DNA from: an uncultured Roseicyclus sp.
GTDB taxonomy: Bacteria; Pseudomonadota; Alphaproteobacteria; Rhodobacterales; Rhodobacteraceae
DNA: 64,000 bases
NCBI GenBank assembly: GCA_947491935.1
Contig: CANLLF010000003.1
Coordinates: 516,397-580,396, forward strand
Direction of reading: 5' to 3'
The translations under genes were made by a program, and so were the position numbers. The notes beneath the pieces were generated by a model. The model searched no databases, was not told where the DNA came from, and was given only the letters and a program-made list of their open reading frames with translations. Below are positions 26,268 through 37,602 of the stretch, piece after piece (position 1 is the stretch's first letter; every line of letters starts with the position of its first letter).

Positions 26268-27350
26268 TCAGATTGCAGGCAGGTGCACCGAAAATGTCGA
26301 TCCACGCCCCTGTTCCGACGTGATCCGCAGCCTTCCGCGGTGTCGGTTGACGATGTGCTTCACGATGGCGAGGCCCAGGCCCGTCCCCCCCATCTCCCGC
26401 GAGCGGTGGGCATCGACGCGATAGAATCGCTCGGTCAGGCGCGGCAGGTGCAGCCCGTCGATCCCGTCGCCTTCATCGGTCACGTCCACCTGCAGGATCG
26501 GCCCCTTGAGTTGCCCCCTGCCCTCGCCCCGTGTCAGCGTGAGGCGCACGGGCTTGTCCGGCCCGCCATATTTCAGGGCGTTTTCCGTGAGGTTCAGGAA
26601 GACCTGCGTCAACTGGTCCCGGTCGCCCACAACCGTCGCAGGCCGATCGGCGTCGAACGCCAGCATCAATGTGTTGCCCGCTTCCTCGGCGCGGGGTTTC
26701 AGCGCCGCCAGAACACCCTGCAACAGCGCGTGGAGGTCGATCTCTTCAGATGGACGCATGCGTTCTTCGGCCTCCACCCGGCTCAACGAGAGAAGGTCCG
26801 ACACCAGGCGGTTCATCCTCCGCGCCTCGACCTCCATGATGCCCAGGAACCGGTCCCGCGCCGCGGGGTCATCGCGGGCGGGGCCGCGCAACGTCTCGAT
26901 GAACCCGAGAACCGAGGTGAGCGGCGTGCGTAACTCGTGGCTGACATTGGCCACAAAATCGCGCCGGATCTCTTCGGCCTCACGCAGATGGGTGATGTCG
27001 GTGAAATGCAACAAAAGCGAGCGCTGCGGGCGGTCGCCGCCGGTGGTTAGCGCGGTGATGCGCACCTTGTATTCCGTCACGCCCGCCTGCTCGGAGCGCT
27101 CATACCGCGCCTCGGAGGTCGGCTCCCCCGCCAACACGGCTTCCACCCGGCTCAAAAGCGCGGGCTGGCGCAGGGCCGCGCCGTGGCTTCGCCCCAGAAT
27201 CCATTCGCCGAACAGCGCCGTGGCGGCCCCGTTCGCGTGGCCGATCTCTCCCCCGGCGGCGATATGCAGCATGGGGTCCGGCACGGCATCGATGATCGTC
27301 TGGATCAGGTCAGTGGGCATGGGCCATGGCGTCCCATTCGCTAAACCCAT
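26268..27350 (-). CDS. phoR: Phosphate regulon sensor histidine kinase
   Basis: PhoR-type kinase, about 360 residues. A PAS-like sensor covers residues 15-120, followed by the HisKA H-box ANVSHELRTPLTS and the ATPase motifs NLTENALKYGG, DEGDGI and GGTGLGLAIVKHI. No transmembrane segment is predicted, unlike E. coli PhoR, so it must reach PstSCAB-PhoU from the cytoplasm. The start is unsure: ATG at 27350 or 27320, neither with a strong Shine-Dalgarno. It precedes pstS by 138 bp, and the Pho box lies in that gap. Confidence 0.88.
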   Translation of the reverse strand: MGLANGTPWPMPTDLIQTIIDAVPDPMLHIAAGGEIGHANGAATALFGEWILGRSHGAALRQPALLSRVEAVLAGEPTSEARYERSEQAGVTEYKVRITALTTGGDRPQRSLLLHFTDITHLREAEEIRRDFVANVSHELRTPLTSVLGFIETLRGPARDDPAARDRFLGIMEVEARRMNRLVSDLLSLSRVEAEERMRPSEEIDLHALLQGVLAALKPRAEEAGNTLMLAFDADRPATVVGDRDQLTQVFLNLTENALKYGGPDKPVRLTLTRGEGRGQLKGPILQVDVTDEGDGIDGLHLPRLTERFYRVDAHRSREMGGTGLGLAIVKHIVNRHRGRLRITSEQGRGSTFSVHLPAI

Positions 27351-27580
27351 GGTAGAGACAGGGTAAATTCGCACAACCCAGAATAGATATTCTACGTTGT
27401 TCGCCAATAGGTTGCAAGAAATGGCCCCTTCGTCGCAGGTGCAATGGTTTCATTGGCAATCATTCCGTATCGTGGTAGATTATTAACGGTAGCCGGATAT
27501 GTCCGGCAGACGCGACCCATGCATATCCCGGCGGCCAGACCCCGCCAAGGTATCGGATATGTCACAGGCAGGTGACCGAA

Positions 27581-28012
27581 ATGGCCGACACACCAAACGC
27601 CCGATCGATCTCGGAAATGGCTTGGACAACGCCCTCCGATGCGACAGACCCGCAGGAGAGCCCGACCGTCCTGACCGTTGCATTGTCCGAGGATGTTCTC
27701 GCCCACCTGCCCCGTCATGTGTTGGACCCCCAGGCCGTGGTGGCGCGCGCCACATTCGATAAACTGACCCGCTCACAGATCGTGGGCCCGAACGCGCCGG
27801 ACCTGATCCTGTCGCCCCTGGTGCAGCGCGGCTTCGACGCGATGGATCTGCTGACGATGCTGAGCGTGGCGGGGTTCAGGGGGCGTTACCTCGTCCTGGC
27901 GCCCGCGGCCCCCCATGTCACGCTGATCCGGTCGGAAATGCAGAACCAGGCGCCGGAGTTGAACGTCGATATCATCGTTCTCGACGGCACTAGCGTCCTG
28001 CACGAGATCTGA
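27581..28012 (+). CDS. Conserved-looking hypothetical protein, receiver-like fold
   Basis: A 143-residue protein not assigned to a named family. After about 30 polar residues, alternating strands and helices (TVLTVALSEDVL, PDLILSPLVQRGFDAMDLL, GRYLVLAP, DIIVLDGTS) suggest a Rossmann or pseudo-receiver fold, but the phospho-acceptor Asp and switch Lys of true receivers are not apparent. The ATG at 27581 is preferred over a GTG three codons earlier because an AGG-type Shine-Dalgarno lies eight bases upstream. It is divergent from phoR and convergent with the PLP-enzyme gene. Function unknown. Confidence 0.6.
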   Translation: MADTPNARSISEMAWTTPSDATDPQESPTVLTVALSEDVLAHLPRHVLDPQAVVARATFDKLTRSQIVGPNAPDLILSPLVQRGFDAMDLLTMLSVAGFRGRYLVLAPAAPHVTLIRSEMQNQAPELNVDIIVLDGTSVLHEI

Positions 28013-28017
28013 GCCGT

Positions 28018-29208
28018 CTAGACAGCGGCCAACCCGGCCTCGAAATCCGCGATCAGCAGCGCCAGATCCTCGATCCCGACCGAGACGCGGAAGAACCCGT
28101 CCGAAATCCCCAGCGCCGCGCGCCCTTCGGGCGTCAGGCCCCTGTGGCTGGACGAGGCCGGATGGCTGAGCGTGGTGCCCACATCCCCCAGCGTCGGCGC
28201 AAAGGGGAGGTCCGGCGCGGCCTGCACCAAGCGATCCGCCGCCGCTTCGGTGGCATCCTTCAATTCAAACGAGACCATGTTGCCAAAGGCCGCGCCCACC
28301 AGCGATGCGGCAAGGCGATGATCCGGGTGGTCGGCCCGCCCGGGATAGAGCACGCGGGCCACTTTCGGATGCGCGGCCAGCCAATCGGCCAGCCCCGCCG
28401 CGTTGGCCTGCGCCTGGGCAAAGCGCAGGGGAAAGGTGTAAAGGCCCCGTTCCGCGAGCCAGCATTCCTGCGGCGCGGGCGTCATACCGACGGTGACCGC
28501 AAAATCATAGATCGCGCGCCGCTGCGCCGGATCCCGGGCCGCCACGTACCCCAAGGTCACGTCGGAATGCCCGGCGAGCAGTTTGGTGACGGAGTGAATC
28601 ACGATATCCGCCCCCTCTTGCAGCGGCTTGTAGCCCATGGGCGTGGTGAACGTATTGTCGACCGCCAGGATCACGCCCGCCTCTTTCGCCAGCGCCACGA
28701 TCCCGGCCATATCCGCCACGCGCAGGGTAGGGTTGGAGATCACCTCCACCAAGATCATCTTCGTGTCCGGCCGGATCGCCGCGCGCATCGCGCCGATATC
28801 CGTCGGATCGGCCAGCGATGTCGCAATCCCGAACCGCGCCAGATCCTGATGCATCAGCCGCAGCGACCGGCCGTAAAGCTGGTTGCCGCCGACGATGTGG
28901 TCGCCTTGCCCCAGGATCCCCATGATCGCGGCCGTCACCGCCGCCATGCCGGAGCCCAGGATCAGGCCACCTTCCGCGCCTTCCATCCCGTCGATCTTGC
29001 GCGCCAGAAGCTCCGCATTCGGATGGCCTTCGCGGGCATAGGTGTATCCATGGGCGCCACCCTCATATTGGGCATGGAGCGTCGCAATCGATGGCGAGGC
29101 ATAGACGACCGAGGGCTGGATCGGCGTGACCACAGGGCGGCTGACGCCGTCGCGCAACTCTGTTCGACGCACCAAAGTGTCAGGTCTGTTCTTGCGCCCG
29201 TCGCTCAT
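28018..29208 (-). CDS. Cys/Met-metabolism PLP enzyme (cystathionine gamma-synthase family)
   Basis: Fold-type I PLP enzyme of the trans-sulfuration family, 396 residues. The PLP-binding lysine lies in VIHSVTKLLAGHSDVT, the substrate loop YTYAREGHPN near residue 55, and the conserved late segment TTLSHPASSSHR is intact. The family covers cystathionine synthases and lyases, methionine gamma-lyase and O-acylhomoserine sulfhydrylases; sequence alone does not decide. The ATG at 29208 has AGAGGGG upstream, supplied by the tail of an intergenic hairpin element. Confidence 0.85.
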   Translation of the reverse strand: MSDGRKNRPDTLVRRTELRDGVSRPVVTPIQPSVVYASPSIATLHAQYEGGAHGYTYAREGHPNAELLARKIDGMEGAEGGLILGSGMAAVTAAIMGILGQGDHIVGGNQLYGRSLRLMHQDLARFGIATSLADPTDIGAMRAAIRPDTKMILVEVISNPTLRVADMAGIVALAKEAGVILAVDNTFTTPMGYKPLQEGADIVIHSVTKLLAGHSDVTLGYVAARDPAQRRAIYDFAVTVGMTPAPQECWLAERGLYTFPLRFAQAQANAAGLADWLAAHPKVARVLYPGRADHPDHRLAASLVGAAFGNMVSFELKDATEAAADRLVQAAPDLPFAPTLGDVGTTLSHPASSSHRGLTPEGRAALGISDGFFRVSVGIEDLALLIADFEAGLAAV

Positions 29209-29213
29209 AATGC

Positions 29214-29272
29214 GCCCCTCTTTGTTCTTGAAATATGCCGGGGAGCGCGAGGGGCTGGCCCCTCGCTCCCGC
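29214..29272 (-). repeat. Intergenic hairpin element, copy B
   Basis: Between proA and the PLP-enzyme start, the minus strand carries a long stem, GGGAGCGAGGGGC with its near-complement, then CGGCATATTTCAAGAACAAA and a purine-rich stretch that serves as the Shine-Dalgarno. The layout matches copies at 8.4 and 32.8 kb. It probably also limits read-through from proA. Confidence 0.55.
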
Positions 29273-29290
29273 CGCTGGCCACACGCATCT

Positions 29291-30559
29291 TTAGCCGCGG
29301 ACGGCCCCATCCCCCGTCACGAGATACTTGAATGAGGTCAATTGTTCGGCCCCCACCGGGCCGCGCGCATGCATCTTGCCCGTCGCAATCCCGATCTCGG
29401 CCCCCATCCCGAATTCCCCGCCATCGGCAAATTGCGTGGAGGCGTTGCGCATCAGGATCGCGCTGTCGAGGCGGGTGAAGAACCGCGTCGCGGCCTCATC
29501 ATCCTCGGTGACAATCGCATCGGTATGATTGGAGCCATATTCGCGGATATGGGCCAACGCCGCGTCGATATCGGGCACAGCACGGGCCGCGATGACCATA
29601 TCGAGAAACTCCCGGCCCCAATCGTCATCCGCCGCAGGCACGACGCCGTCAATGCCTTGCAGGGCCGCGTCGCCGCGCACCTCCACGCCCGCATCCAGCA
29701 GCGCGCGAACCACGCCCTGCCCGATCGTCCCGGCAACGCTGTCATGGATCAGCAGGCACTCCGCTGCGCCACAAATTCCAGTGCGCCGCGTCTTGGCGTT
29801 CAGCACGATTTTCAGGGCCTTTTCCGGGTCCGCCGCGGCATCGAGATAGATGTGACAGATCCCTTCCAGATGGGCAAAAACCGGCACCCGCGCCTCGCGC
29901 TGGACCAGGCCCACAAGGCCCTTGCCGCCGCGTGGTACGATCACATCGATTGTGTCCGTCATCGTCAGCATCTCGGAGACGGCGGTTCGGTCGCGGGTGG
30001 GCACGCGCTGCACCGCATCCTCAGGCAGGCCCGTCGCCCGCAAGCCGTCTTTTAGGCAGTCGACCAGCAGACCGGAGGAATGGAAGCTCTCCGACCCGCC
30101 ACGCAAGATCACGGCATTGCCGGATTTCAGGCACAACGCGCCCGCATCGGCCGTCACATTCGGGCGGCTTTCATAGATGACACCAATGACACCAAGCGGC
30201 GTGCGGACGCGCTGGATGTGCAGGCCGCTGTCCATGTCCCATTCGGTCATCACCTGGCCGACAGGATCCGCCTGCCCGGCCACGGCGCGCAGGCCGTCGA
30301 CGATGGCGCCAATCCGCGGCTCATCCAGCATAAGGCGATCGAGCATTGCATCCGACAAGCTCTTGTCGCGGCCATACTCCATGTCGCGCACGTTGGCCTC
30401 GACGATCTCGGCCCGGCGCGCCCAGACGGCATCGGCGGCCGCCTCCAGCGCGGTCGCTTTCGCCTCCGCTGGCGCAAAGGCCAACTCCGCCGACGCCGCT
30501 TTCGCGCGCGCGCCGATATCGGCCATCAGGGCGGGGATCGTGTCGGGCAGATCTTTCAT
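29291..30559 (-). CDS. proA: Gamma-glutamyl phosphate reductase
   Basis: ProA, 422 residues, reduces gamma-glutamyl phosphate to glutamate semialdehyde with NADPH, second step of proline synthesis. The aldehyde-dehydrogenase-like motifs are intact: [11 protein letters not shown], the nucleotide segment [14 protein letters not shown] and the catalytic cysteine region [11 protein letters not shown]. The ATG at 30559 begins [12 protein letters not shown]; the open frame upstream is not ProA-like. It follows proB by 67 bp in an obgE-proB-proA run. Confidence 0.95.
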   Translation of the reverse strand: MKDLPDTIPALMADIGARAKAASAELAFAPAEAKATALEAAADAVWARRAEIVEANVRDMEYGRDKSLSDAMLDRLMLDEPRIGAIVDGLRAVAGQADPVGQVMTEWDMDSGLHIQRVRTPLGVIGVIYESRPNVTADAGALCLKSGNAVILRGGSESFHSSGLLVDCLKDGLRATGLPEDAVQRVPTRDRTAVSEMLTMTDTIDVIVPRGGKGLVGLVQREARVPVFAHLEGICHIYLDAAADPEKALKIVLNAKTRRTGICGAAECLLIHDSVAGTIGQGVVRALLDAGVEVRGDAALQGIDGVVPAADDDWGREFLDMVIAARAVPDIDAALAHIREYGSNHTDAIVTEDDEAATRFFTRLDSAILMRNASTQFADGGEFGMGAEIGIATGKMHARGPVGAEQLTSFKYLVTGDGAVRG

Positions 30560-30626
30560 GGCGAACCTCTTCGCGGCTGAGCGCGCAGGATAGGGGTATT
30601 TTTCGAAAGAGGAAGGGGGGCGGCGG

Positions 30627-32854
<2,228 letters not shown>

Positions 32855-33394
32855 CTACGCCAAACGTTTGAGGTAAGTCCACGTCGCAACCTTGGCATTG
32901 CGCGCCACGGAAAACGCCTCCGCATCGCCGAGATATTCGAAGCCCGCATTGGTCAGAACCCGGGCTGAACTTGGGTTGTCCTGAAACACCGACCCGAAAA
33001 TCGTGTTGTTGCCAAGGGGGTTGGCCTCCACCAGGGCCTGTACGGCCTCAGAAGCGAACCCGGTATTCCACATGGCGGGGGCGACCCAATAGCCGATTTC
33101 CGACTGGCCGCGATCCATCTGCTCCAGCGAGATCACACCCATCAACTCGGCCCCGCCGAACTCGGTGGCATCCATAGCCCAGGCAAATTCGGTGCGCCCG
33201 GGTTTGGTCACGCTGGCGATATAGCTTTCCGATGCGCCCGGCGGCAGCGGATGGGGGATCGACGTGGTCATCTCGGCCACGCGCTTGTCGGCGCCGTAAA
33301 GCGAGAGCAGCCCGGCATCCGAGGCCCGCATCGGCCGCAAAATCATGCGCGACGTTTCAATCACCGACTGGGCAACGAAAGTTTCCTGTTTCAT
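32855..33394 (-). CDS. GNAT-family acetyltransferase (RimJ/RimL type)
   Basis: A 179-residue GCN5-related N-acetyltransferase of the Acetyltransf_3 sort. The start of the fold SRMILRPMRASDAGLL, the strand IGYWVAPAMWNTGFASEA (acetyl-CoA loop region) and NPSSARVLTNAGFEYLG are typical. Relatives acetylate ribosomal-protein N-termini or small molecules; substrate unknown. A GGAGGAGGA Shine-Dalgarno precedes the ATG. It lies between rpmA and obgE in the same orientation. Confidence 0.88.
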   Translation of the reverse strand: MKQETFVAQSVIETSRMILRPMRASDAGLLSLYGADKRVAEMTTSIPHPLPPGASESYIASVTKPGRTEFAWAMDATEFGGAELMGVISLEQMDRGQSEIGYWVAPAMWNTGFASEAVQALVEANPLGNNTIFGSVFQDNPSSARVLTNAGFEYLGDAEAFSVARNAKVATWTYLKRLA

Positions 33395-33514
33395 GTCTCG
33401 GTCCTCCTCCGAACCGATTGTCGTTGGACGTTTGTGGCACTGCGCTGGCCTCTCTCCCCTCCCAAGAGGTGGGGGCTTCGCTCGTGTCGCACAAGAGTGT
33501 CACTAAAATGCGAA

Positions 33515-33536
33515 GGGCCGGCGAAGTCGCCGGCCC
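33515..33536 (-). terminator. rplU-rpmA terminator
   Basis: GGGCCGGCG (33515-33523) pairs with CGCCGGCCC (33528-33536) with a four-base loop, 30 bp beyond the rpmA stop. On the minus strand it is followed by TTCGCATTTTAG, a weak U-rich tract. Confidence 0.6.
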
Positions 33537-33565
33537 CCTGAAATGTGTACCACGGGATGCGGCGG

Positions 33566-33835
33566 TTACTCGGCGGCCTCCTGGGCCGGGAGGACGGAAA
33601 TGAAGGTGCGGCCCTTGAAGCCCTTGCGGAACGTCACGTGGCCTTCTTCGGTGGCAAAGATCGTGTGATCCTTACCTTCGCCCACGCCTTCACCCGGCCA
33701 CCATTTATTGCCGCGCTGGCGCGCGATGATGTTGCCCGGGATGACGGCTTCGCCACCGAACTTCTTGATGCCAAGGCGACGACCGGCTGAGTCGCGGCCG
33801 TTGCGGGAGCTACCACCTGCTTTTTTATGTGCCAT
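33566..33835 (-). CDS. rpmA: 50S ribosomal protein bL27
   Basis: Ribosomal protein L27, 89 residues, located at the peptidyl-transferase centre. The N-terminus [16 protein letters not shown] is the normal unprocessed form, followed by the conserved [11 protein letters not shown]. It follows rplU by 13 bp in the standard order and is closed by a hairpin terminator. Confidence 0.97.
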   Translation of the reverse strand: MAHKKAGGSSRNGRDSAGRRLGIKKFGGEAVIPGNIIARQRGNKWWPGEGVGEGKDHTIFATEEGHVTFRKGFKGRTFISVLPAQEAAE

Positions 33836-33848
33836 GTGTCTCTACTCC

Positions 33849-34550
33849 TTACCCTTCGGCCAATTTCTTGGCTTGTTCGATCCAGCCCTCACGCTCGATG
33901 CGGCCTTTGAAGGACAGCTTTTCGTCCATCTCGGCGACGTCTGCGTCGGACCACGCGGCGATCTGGGCGAAGGTTGTGACGCCGGCGGCGTGCAGCTTCT
34001 TCTCCAGCGCCGGGCCAACACCCGACAGCGCTTTCAGATCATCGCCACCGGCGGCGGGCGCTGCGGCGGGGGCTTCAGCCTTGGCGGCCTTGGCCTTCTT
34101 CGGCTTCGGCGCCTCTTCAGCGGCCTCGGCCTTCGCGGCTTTCTTCGGCGCGGCCTTCTTGGCCGGAGCGGCGGGCGCGTCCGTTGCCACGGCAGAGCCA
34201 GCGCCCATCGCGGCCTTCACGCCGGACTTCTCGGCGCCCTTTTCCAGAACTTCGGTCACTTCGATCAGCGTCAGCTGCTGACGGTGGCCCTTCTTGCGCT
34301 TGGACGAATGCTTCCGGCGGCGCTTGACGAAGTGAATGAGCTTTTCGCCCTTCACCTGGTCCACAACCAGCGCCTGAACGGCAGCGCCCGATACAAGCGG
34401 TACACCAACAGTCGCGCTCTCGCCACCCAGCATCAGAATTTCGTTGAATTGGACCGTTTCACCGGCCTCTGCCGCAAGCTTTTCTACACGGAGACGGTCA
34501 CCCGCCTGCACCTTGTACTGCTTGCCGCCTGTCTTCATGACAGCGAACAT
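33849..34550 (-). CDS. rplU: 50S ribosomal protein bL21 with C-terminal helix-hairpin-helix extension
   Basis: Ribosomal protein L21, 233 residues, more than twice the usual 103. Residues 1-102 are ordinary L21 (MFAVMKTGGKQYKV; FVKRRRKHSSKRKKGHRQ). A Lys/Ala-rich linker (about residues 120-168) then leads to a roughly 60-residue helix-hairpin-helix domain, LKALSGVGPALEKKLHAAG, TFAQIAAW and SFKGRIEREGW. The same small domain is fused to other proteins in this order, notably NuoE. Its role on the ribosome is not established. The gene heads the rplU-rpmA unit. Confidence 0.95.
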   Translation of the reverse strand: MFAVMKTGGKQYKVQAGDRLRVEKLAAEAGETVQFNEILMLGGESATVGVPLVSGAAVQALVVDQVKGEKLIHFVKRRRKHSSKRKKGHRQQLTLIEVTEVLEKGAEKSGVKAAMGAGSAVATDAPAAPAKKAAPKKAAKAEAAEEAPKPKKAKAAKAEAPAAAPAAGGDDLKALSGVGPALEKKLHAAGVTTFAQIAAWSDADVAEMDEKLSFKGRIEREGWIEQAKKLAEG

Positions 34551-34794
34551 GGGGTTCTTCCTTTTATACCCGCGTCCTGTGGCCCCAGCGTGGCTGGCGT
34601 TTCGGGCCGATTTTGCGACCGGATCCCGCCTCGGACGGCGCGCCCCGTCGGGGGCGTCTTACACCATTCCGGCCAGCATGCGCCGACCAGAGCGCGCCAT
34701 ATCGGTCATGAGCCGTATTTTGTCAACAGGCTCTGGCGGGGTTTGTCACGCAAATTGGCATTCTCACCCGCGGAAACTCGCGCAAGACGACGCG

Positions 34795-35676
34795 TCAGGT
34801 ATCCTCGCCCGCGATGAACGTGGCGGCGCCGTTGCCCATCTCGTAACTCACAACGCCCAGAAGCCCATCGAAGGCCTCGAACAGGGCCGCATTCATCGCG
34901 CGCCCCGCATCGCTGCGACCAAACTCGATATAGGTCCGCAGATCATCGTCGCTGACATCGGCATAGGCCGTCAACTGATAAGAAAACAGCCATTCCACCG
35001 TTGTCTGGCGGATCTCGTCCTGCTGCCCCAGAACCTGGTCCAGCATCAGATCCTCACCCATCCCGTCATCAAAGGCCCCACCATCGTCAAGGCCACGGAA
35101 AAACGCGATCCGCAAGTTCAGGGCACCAATCACGTTGCGTTCGATGTAGTCGTTGACCTCGTTCAGCTCATAAAGGATCTCGAGCCGCTCATCCCTGGCA
35201 TCCATGGCCGACATGAACCGTTCCGTCGCGATGTCGTAGGTGGCGTCGTCCAGAAACAGGAGCCGCGTGGCCACCTCGCCCTCCACCAGTTGACGGCCGA
35301 TATCGGATTGCATGAACGCCGTCACGTCCGCGATCTGTTCCGGCGACAGGGCGTCGATGGGGAAGTTCTCTTCGAACAGGCGTGCCATGCGGTCGGCGGA
35401 ATGGATCTGCGTCACCATCGCGATCCAGGGCGCGCCGCCCTGCCCGGGAAAGAGGCTGTCTTCCAGATCGGTCGCCCCGGCGATGTTCTCCATCCCGATG
35501 ATCGTCAGAAGCTCGTAAATGCCCATCGCCTGCAGCATTGCGTAAAGCTCGGGCCGCTCCTCAGACAGCCCGGCCGATGGGGCGGACTGAACCGGCAGGA
35601 CGTCCTGCGCGGCAAGCGGCGCCACACAAAGCGCGGATATCGCGACGGGAAGCGCAAGAAGGGCAGCGCGGATCAT
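34795..35676 (-). CDS. Secreted DUF2059-like protein
   Basis: A 293-residue protein with a signal peptide ending near CVAPLAAQ, hence periplasmic. Two helical segments resemble DUF2059 repeats: LSPEQIADVTAFMQSDIGRQ near residue 112 and YIEFGRSDAGRAMNAALFEA near the C-terminus. The family function is unknown. It stands alone upstream of rplU on the same strand, 244 bp away. Confidence 0.6.
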   Translation of the reverse strand: MIRAALLALPVAISALCVAPLAAQDVLPVQSAPSAGLSEERPELYAMLQAMGIYELLTIIGMENIAGATDLEDSLFPGQGGAPWIAMVTQIHSADRMARLFEENFPIDALSPEQIADVTAFMQSDIGRQLVEGEVATRLLFLDDATYDIATERFMSAMDARDERLEILYELNEVNDYIERNVIGALNLRIAFFRGLDDGGAFDDGMGEDLMLDQVLGQQDEIRQTTVEWLFSYQLTAYADVSDDDLRTYIEFGRSDAGRAMNAALFEAFDGLLGVVSYEMGNGAATFIAGEDT

Positions 35677-35883
35677 AGGGGCCTCCGAATATCAACAGCT
35701 CATGCGCGGCGCACAATGACGCCCCCTGCCCCGTTTGGCCATACATTCCACCGAATTTGCCGGGTTATGGGCAAGTATTGGATGCGTCGGGCTCTGCCAG
35801 ATCCGACGATTTCCTCCCATTCACCTCTTGCGTGATCCATCGCTTGTCGTTACTTCCCCGCGCATCGGCGAAGGCCGATATGC

Positions 35884-35973
35884 GGAGAGGTGCCGGAGTG
35901 GTCGAACGGGGCGGTCTCGAAAACCGTTGTGGGTGCAAGCCCACCCAGGGTTCGAATCCCTGTCTCTCCGCCA
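35884..35973 (+). tRNA. tRNA-Ser (anticodon CGA)
   Basis: A complete class II tRNA. The acceptor stem GGAGAGG pairs with TCTCTCC, the anticodon loop reads CTCGAAA giving anticodon CGA, the long variable arm is TGTGGGTGCAAGCCCACC, the T loop is TTCGAAT, the discriminator base is G, and CCA is encoded. It decodes UCG. Confidence 0.96.
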
Positions 35974-36075
35974 TCCACCTTTAATCCGAACCTATGACTA
36001 AGTCTTCGAGCGGCCGGTTGGTCGACTGCCTAATTCGAATGTGGCAGCCTCGGCTTTGCAGTGGCGCGCTGCCGT

Positions 36076-37602
36076 TCACGATCCGAGATGTTCGTTCAGC
36101 TGGCTGTCCAAGAACGGTTCCGGGCTGTCCACGTCCTCAAGTCGTTTGCCATTGATCCACCAAAACCGATTGCCGACGTTGCGCAAAAAGCTGCGGTCGT
36201 GGCTGACGAGCAGACAGGAGACGTTGTGTGCGATGAGCTCGCTCTCAAGCGCTTCCTGACCTTCGATATCAAGGTGGTTTGTCGGCTCATCAAGCAAGTA
36301 GAAGTTCGGGTTTTTCAGCCGCAAGATCAGCATTGCCAGGCGGGCCTTTTGGCCCCCCGAGAGGGCGCCGATCTTTCTGTCCTGCATCTGTATTCCAATG
36401 CCGGCTCCGGCCAACGCGGCACGCGCGCGCTGATCCCCGACGTCAAACTGCCCCGCGACGGCACTCATCGGCGTTTCGGCCTCTGACAGCTGACTCAGGT
36501 GCTGGTCGGAGTAGGCCGGCACGACCGAGGGCGCGCATTTCACTGTGTCGTCAGACCCGATCAGCGCCTGTTGGATCATTTTGACCAATTGCGACTTGCC
36601 GGCTCCATTTGCCCCCAACAAGACAATGCGATCACCCGGCAGTATCCATTTCGGGCCCGTTTTGTAGAGCAGACGTCCATCTGGCGTCTGGACCGGAACA
36701 TTATCCAACGTCACCAATGATTTTGCATGGGTGCCACTGTTCGCCAATCTGATGTCGCCCGCGCCGCGGTCCTGATGGGCGGGTTTGGCCGCCGCCTCCA
36801 TTTGGGCGGCGCGTTCGGTGAGTTGTTTGGTTTTGACGACCAGCAGATCCGAGCCTGAATTGACGCCGATGTTCTTCAACTTCGCCGCCTGTTTTCGCAG
36901 TTGTCGGGCCTTGTTCAACTCATTGACAAAGCGGCGTTCATCGGAGCCATCAGCTTCGTCCAATGCAGCGCGGGCCGGTGTGTAAGGTAACTGGAAGGTG
37001 CGCGACCGGTCAGCCCGCAAGAATAGCGTTCGGTTTGTCGTGGCATCCAGAAACGCCCGATCATGCGACGTGACGACAACGGGCACGTCGCGAGGCAGGT
37101 GTGTCAACCAATTCTGCAGCAATCCGATGCGTTGCAGGTCCAGATGATTGGTTGGTTCATCCAGCAAAAGCATGTCGGGTTCGGTACACCAAACAGCCGC
37201 CAGCATGGCCGTCCGTTGCCACCCGCCGCTCAACGCGCTCAGCCTTTTGTTCTGAAGGTCATGGCGCACGCCGAGATCGTGCAGCACCACGTCGACACGC
37301 CAGCTCTCATATTCGGCCTGCTCAGGCAGAAGGGCCGCCAGGACCCAATCATAAAGCGTCCGTTCCAGCGCCTCTTCCGGAACGTTCTGCCTCACATAGC
37401 CAACGCGCAAGCCGCGTGAGCCGACGATGTCTCCGGTTGTCGGTTCTGTTCGCCCACTCAGGCAGTCCAGCAAGGTGGACTTGCCGCGCCCATTCGCGGC
37501 GACCAGACCGATACGGTCGCCCTTGGAAATTGTCAGGTTCAAATCGGAAAAGAGGGGTTCGCCAAGGGTCACGCCCAAGGCTTTGATGGTCATCAGTGAC
37601 AT
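36076..37602 (-). CDS. ABC-F family ATPase
   Basis: A 508-residue soluble protein with two ABC ATPase domains and no membrane segments, the ABC-F layout of ribosome-acting proteins. Walker A motifs are AANGRGKST (about residue 37) and GANGAGKSQ (about residue 333); signature motifs LSGGWQ and LSGGQK and two LLDEPTNHLD Walker B boxes are present. The linker between domains is about 90 residues. ABC-F proteins protect ribosomes from antibiotics or assist translation; which applies here is open. It lies next to tRNA-Ser, has more A/T in third positions than its neighbours, and follows a 565-bp non-coding stretch with a palindrome. Confidence 0.88.
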   Translation of the reverse strand: MSLMTIKALGVTLGEPLFSDLNLTISKGDRIGLVAANGRGKSTLLDCLSGRTEPTTGDIVGSRGLRVGYVRQNVPEEALERTLYDWVLAALLPEQAEYESWRVDVVLHDLGVRHDLQNKRLSALSGGWQRTAMLAAVWCTEPDMLLLDEPTNHLDLQRIGLLQNWLTHLPRDVPVVVTSHDRAFLDATTNRTLFLRADRSRTFQLPYTPARAALDEADGSDERRFVNELNKARQLRKQAAKLKNIGVNSGSDLLVVKTKQLTERAAQMEAAAKPAHQDRGAGDIRLANSGTHAKSLVTLDNVPVQTPDGRLLYKTGPKWILPGDRIVLLGANGAGKSQLVKMIQQALIGSDDTVKCAPSVVPAYSDQHLSQLSEAETPMSAVAGQFDVGDQRARAALAGAGIGIQMQDRKIGALSGGQKARLAMLILRLKNPNFYLLDEPTNHLDIEGQEALESELIAHNVSCLLVSHDRSFLRNVGNRFWWINGKRLEDVDSPEPFLDSQLNEHLGS

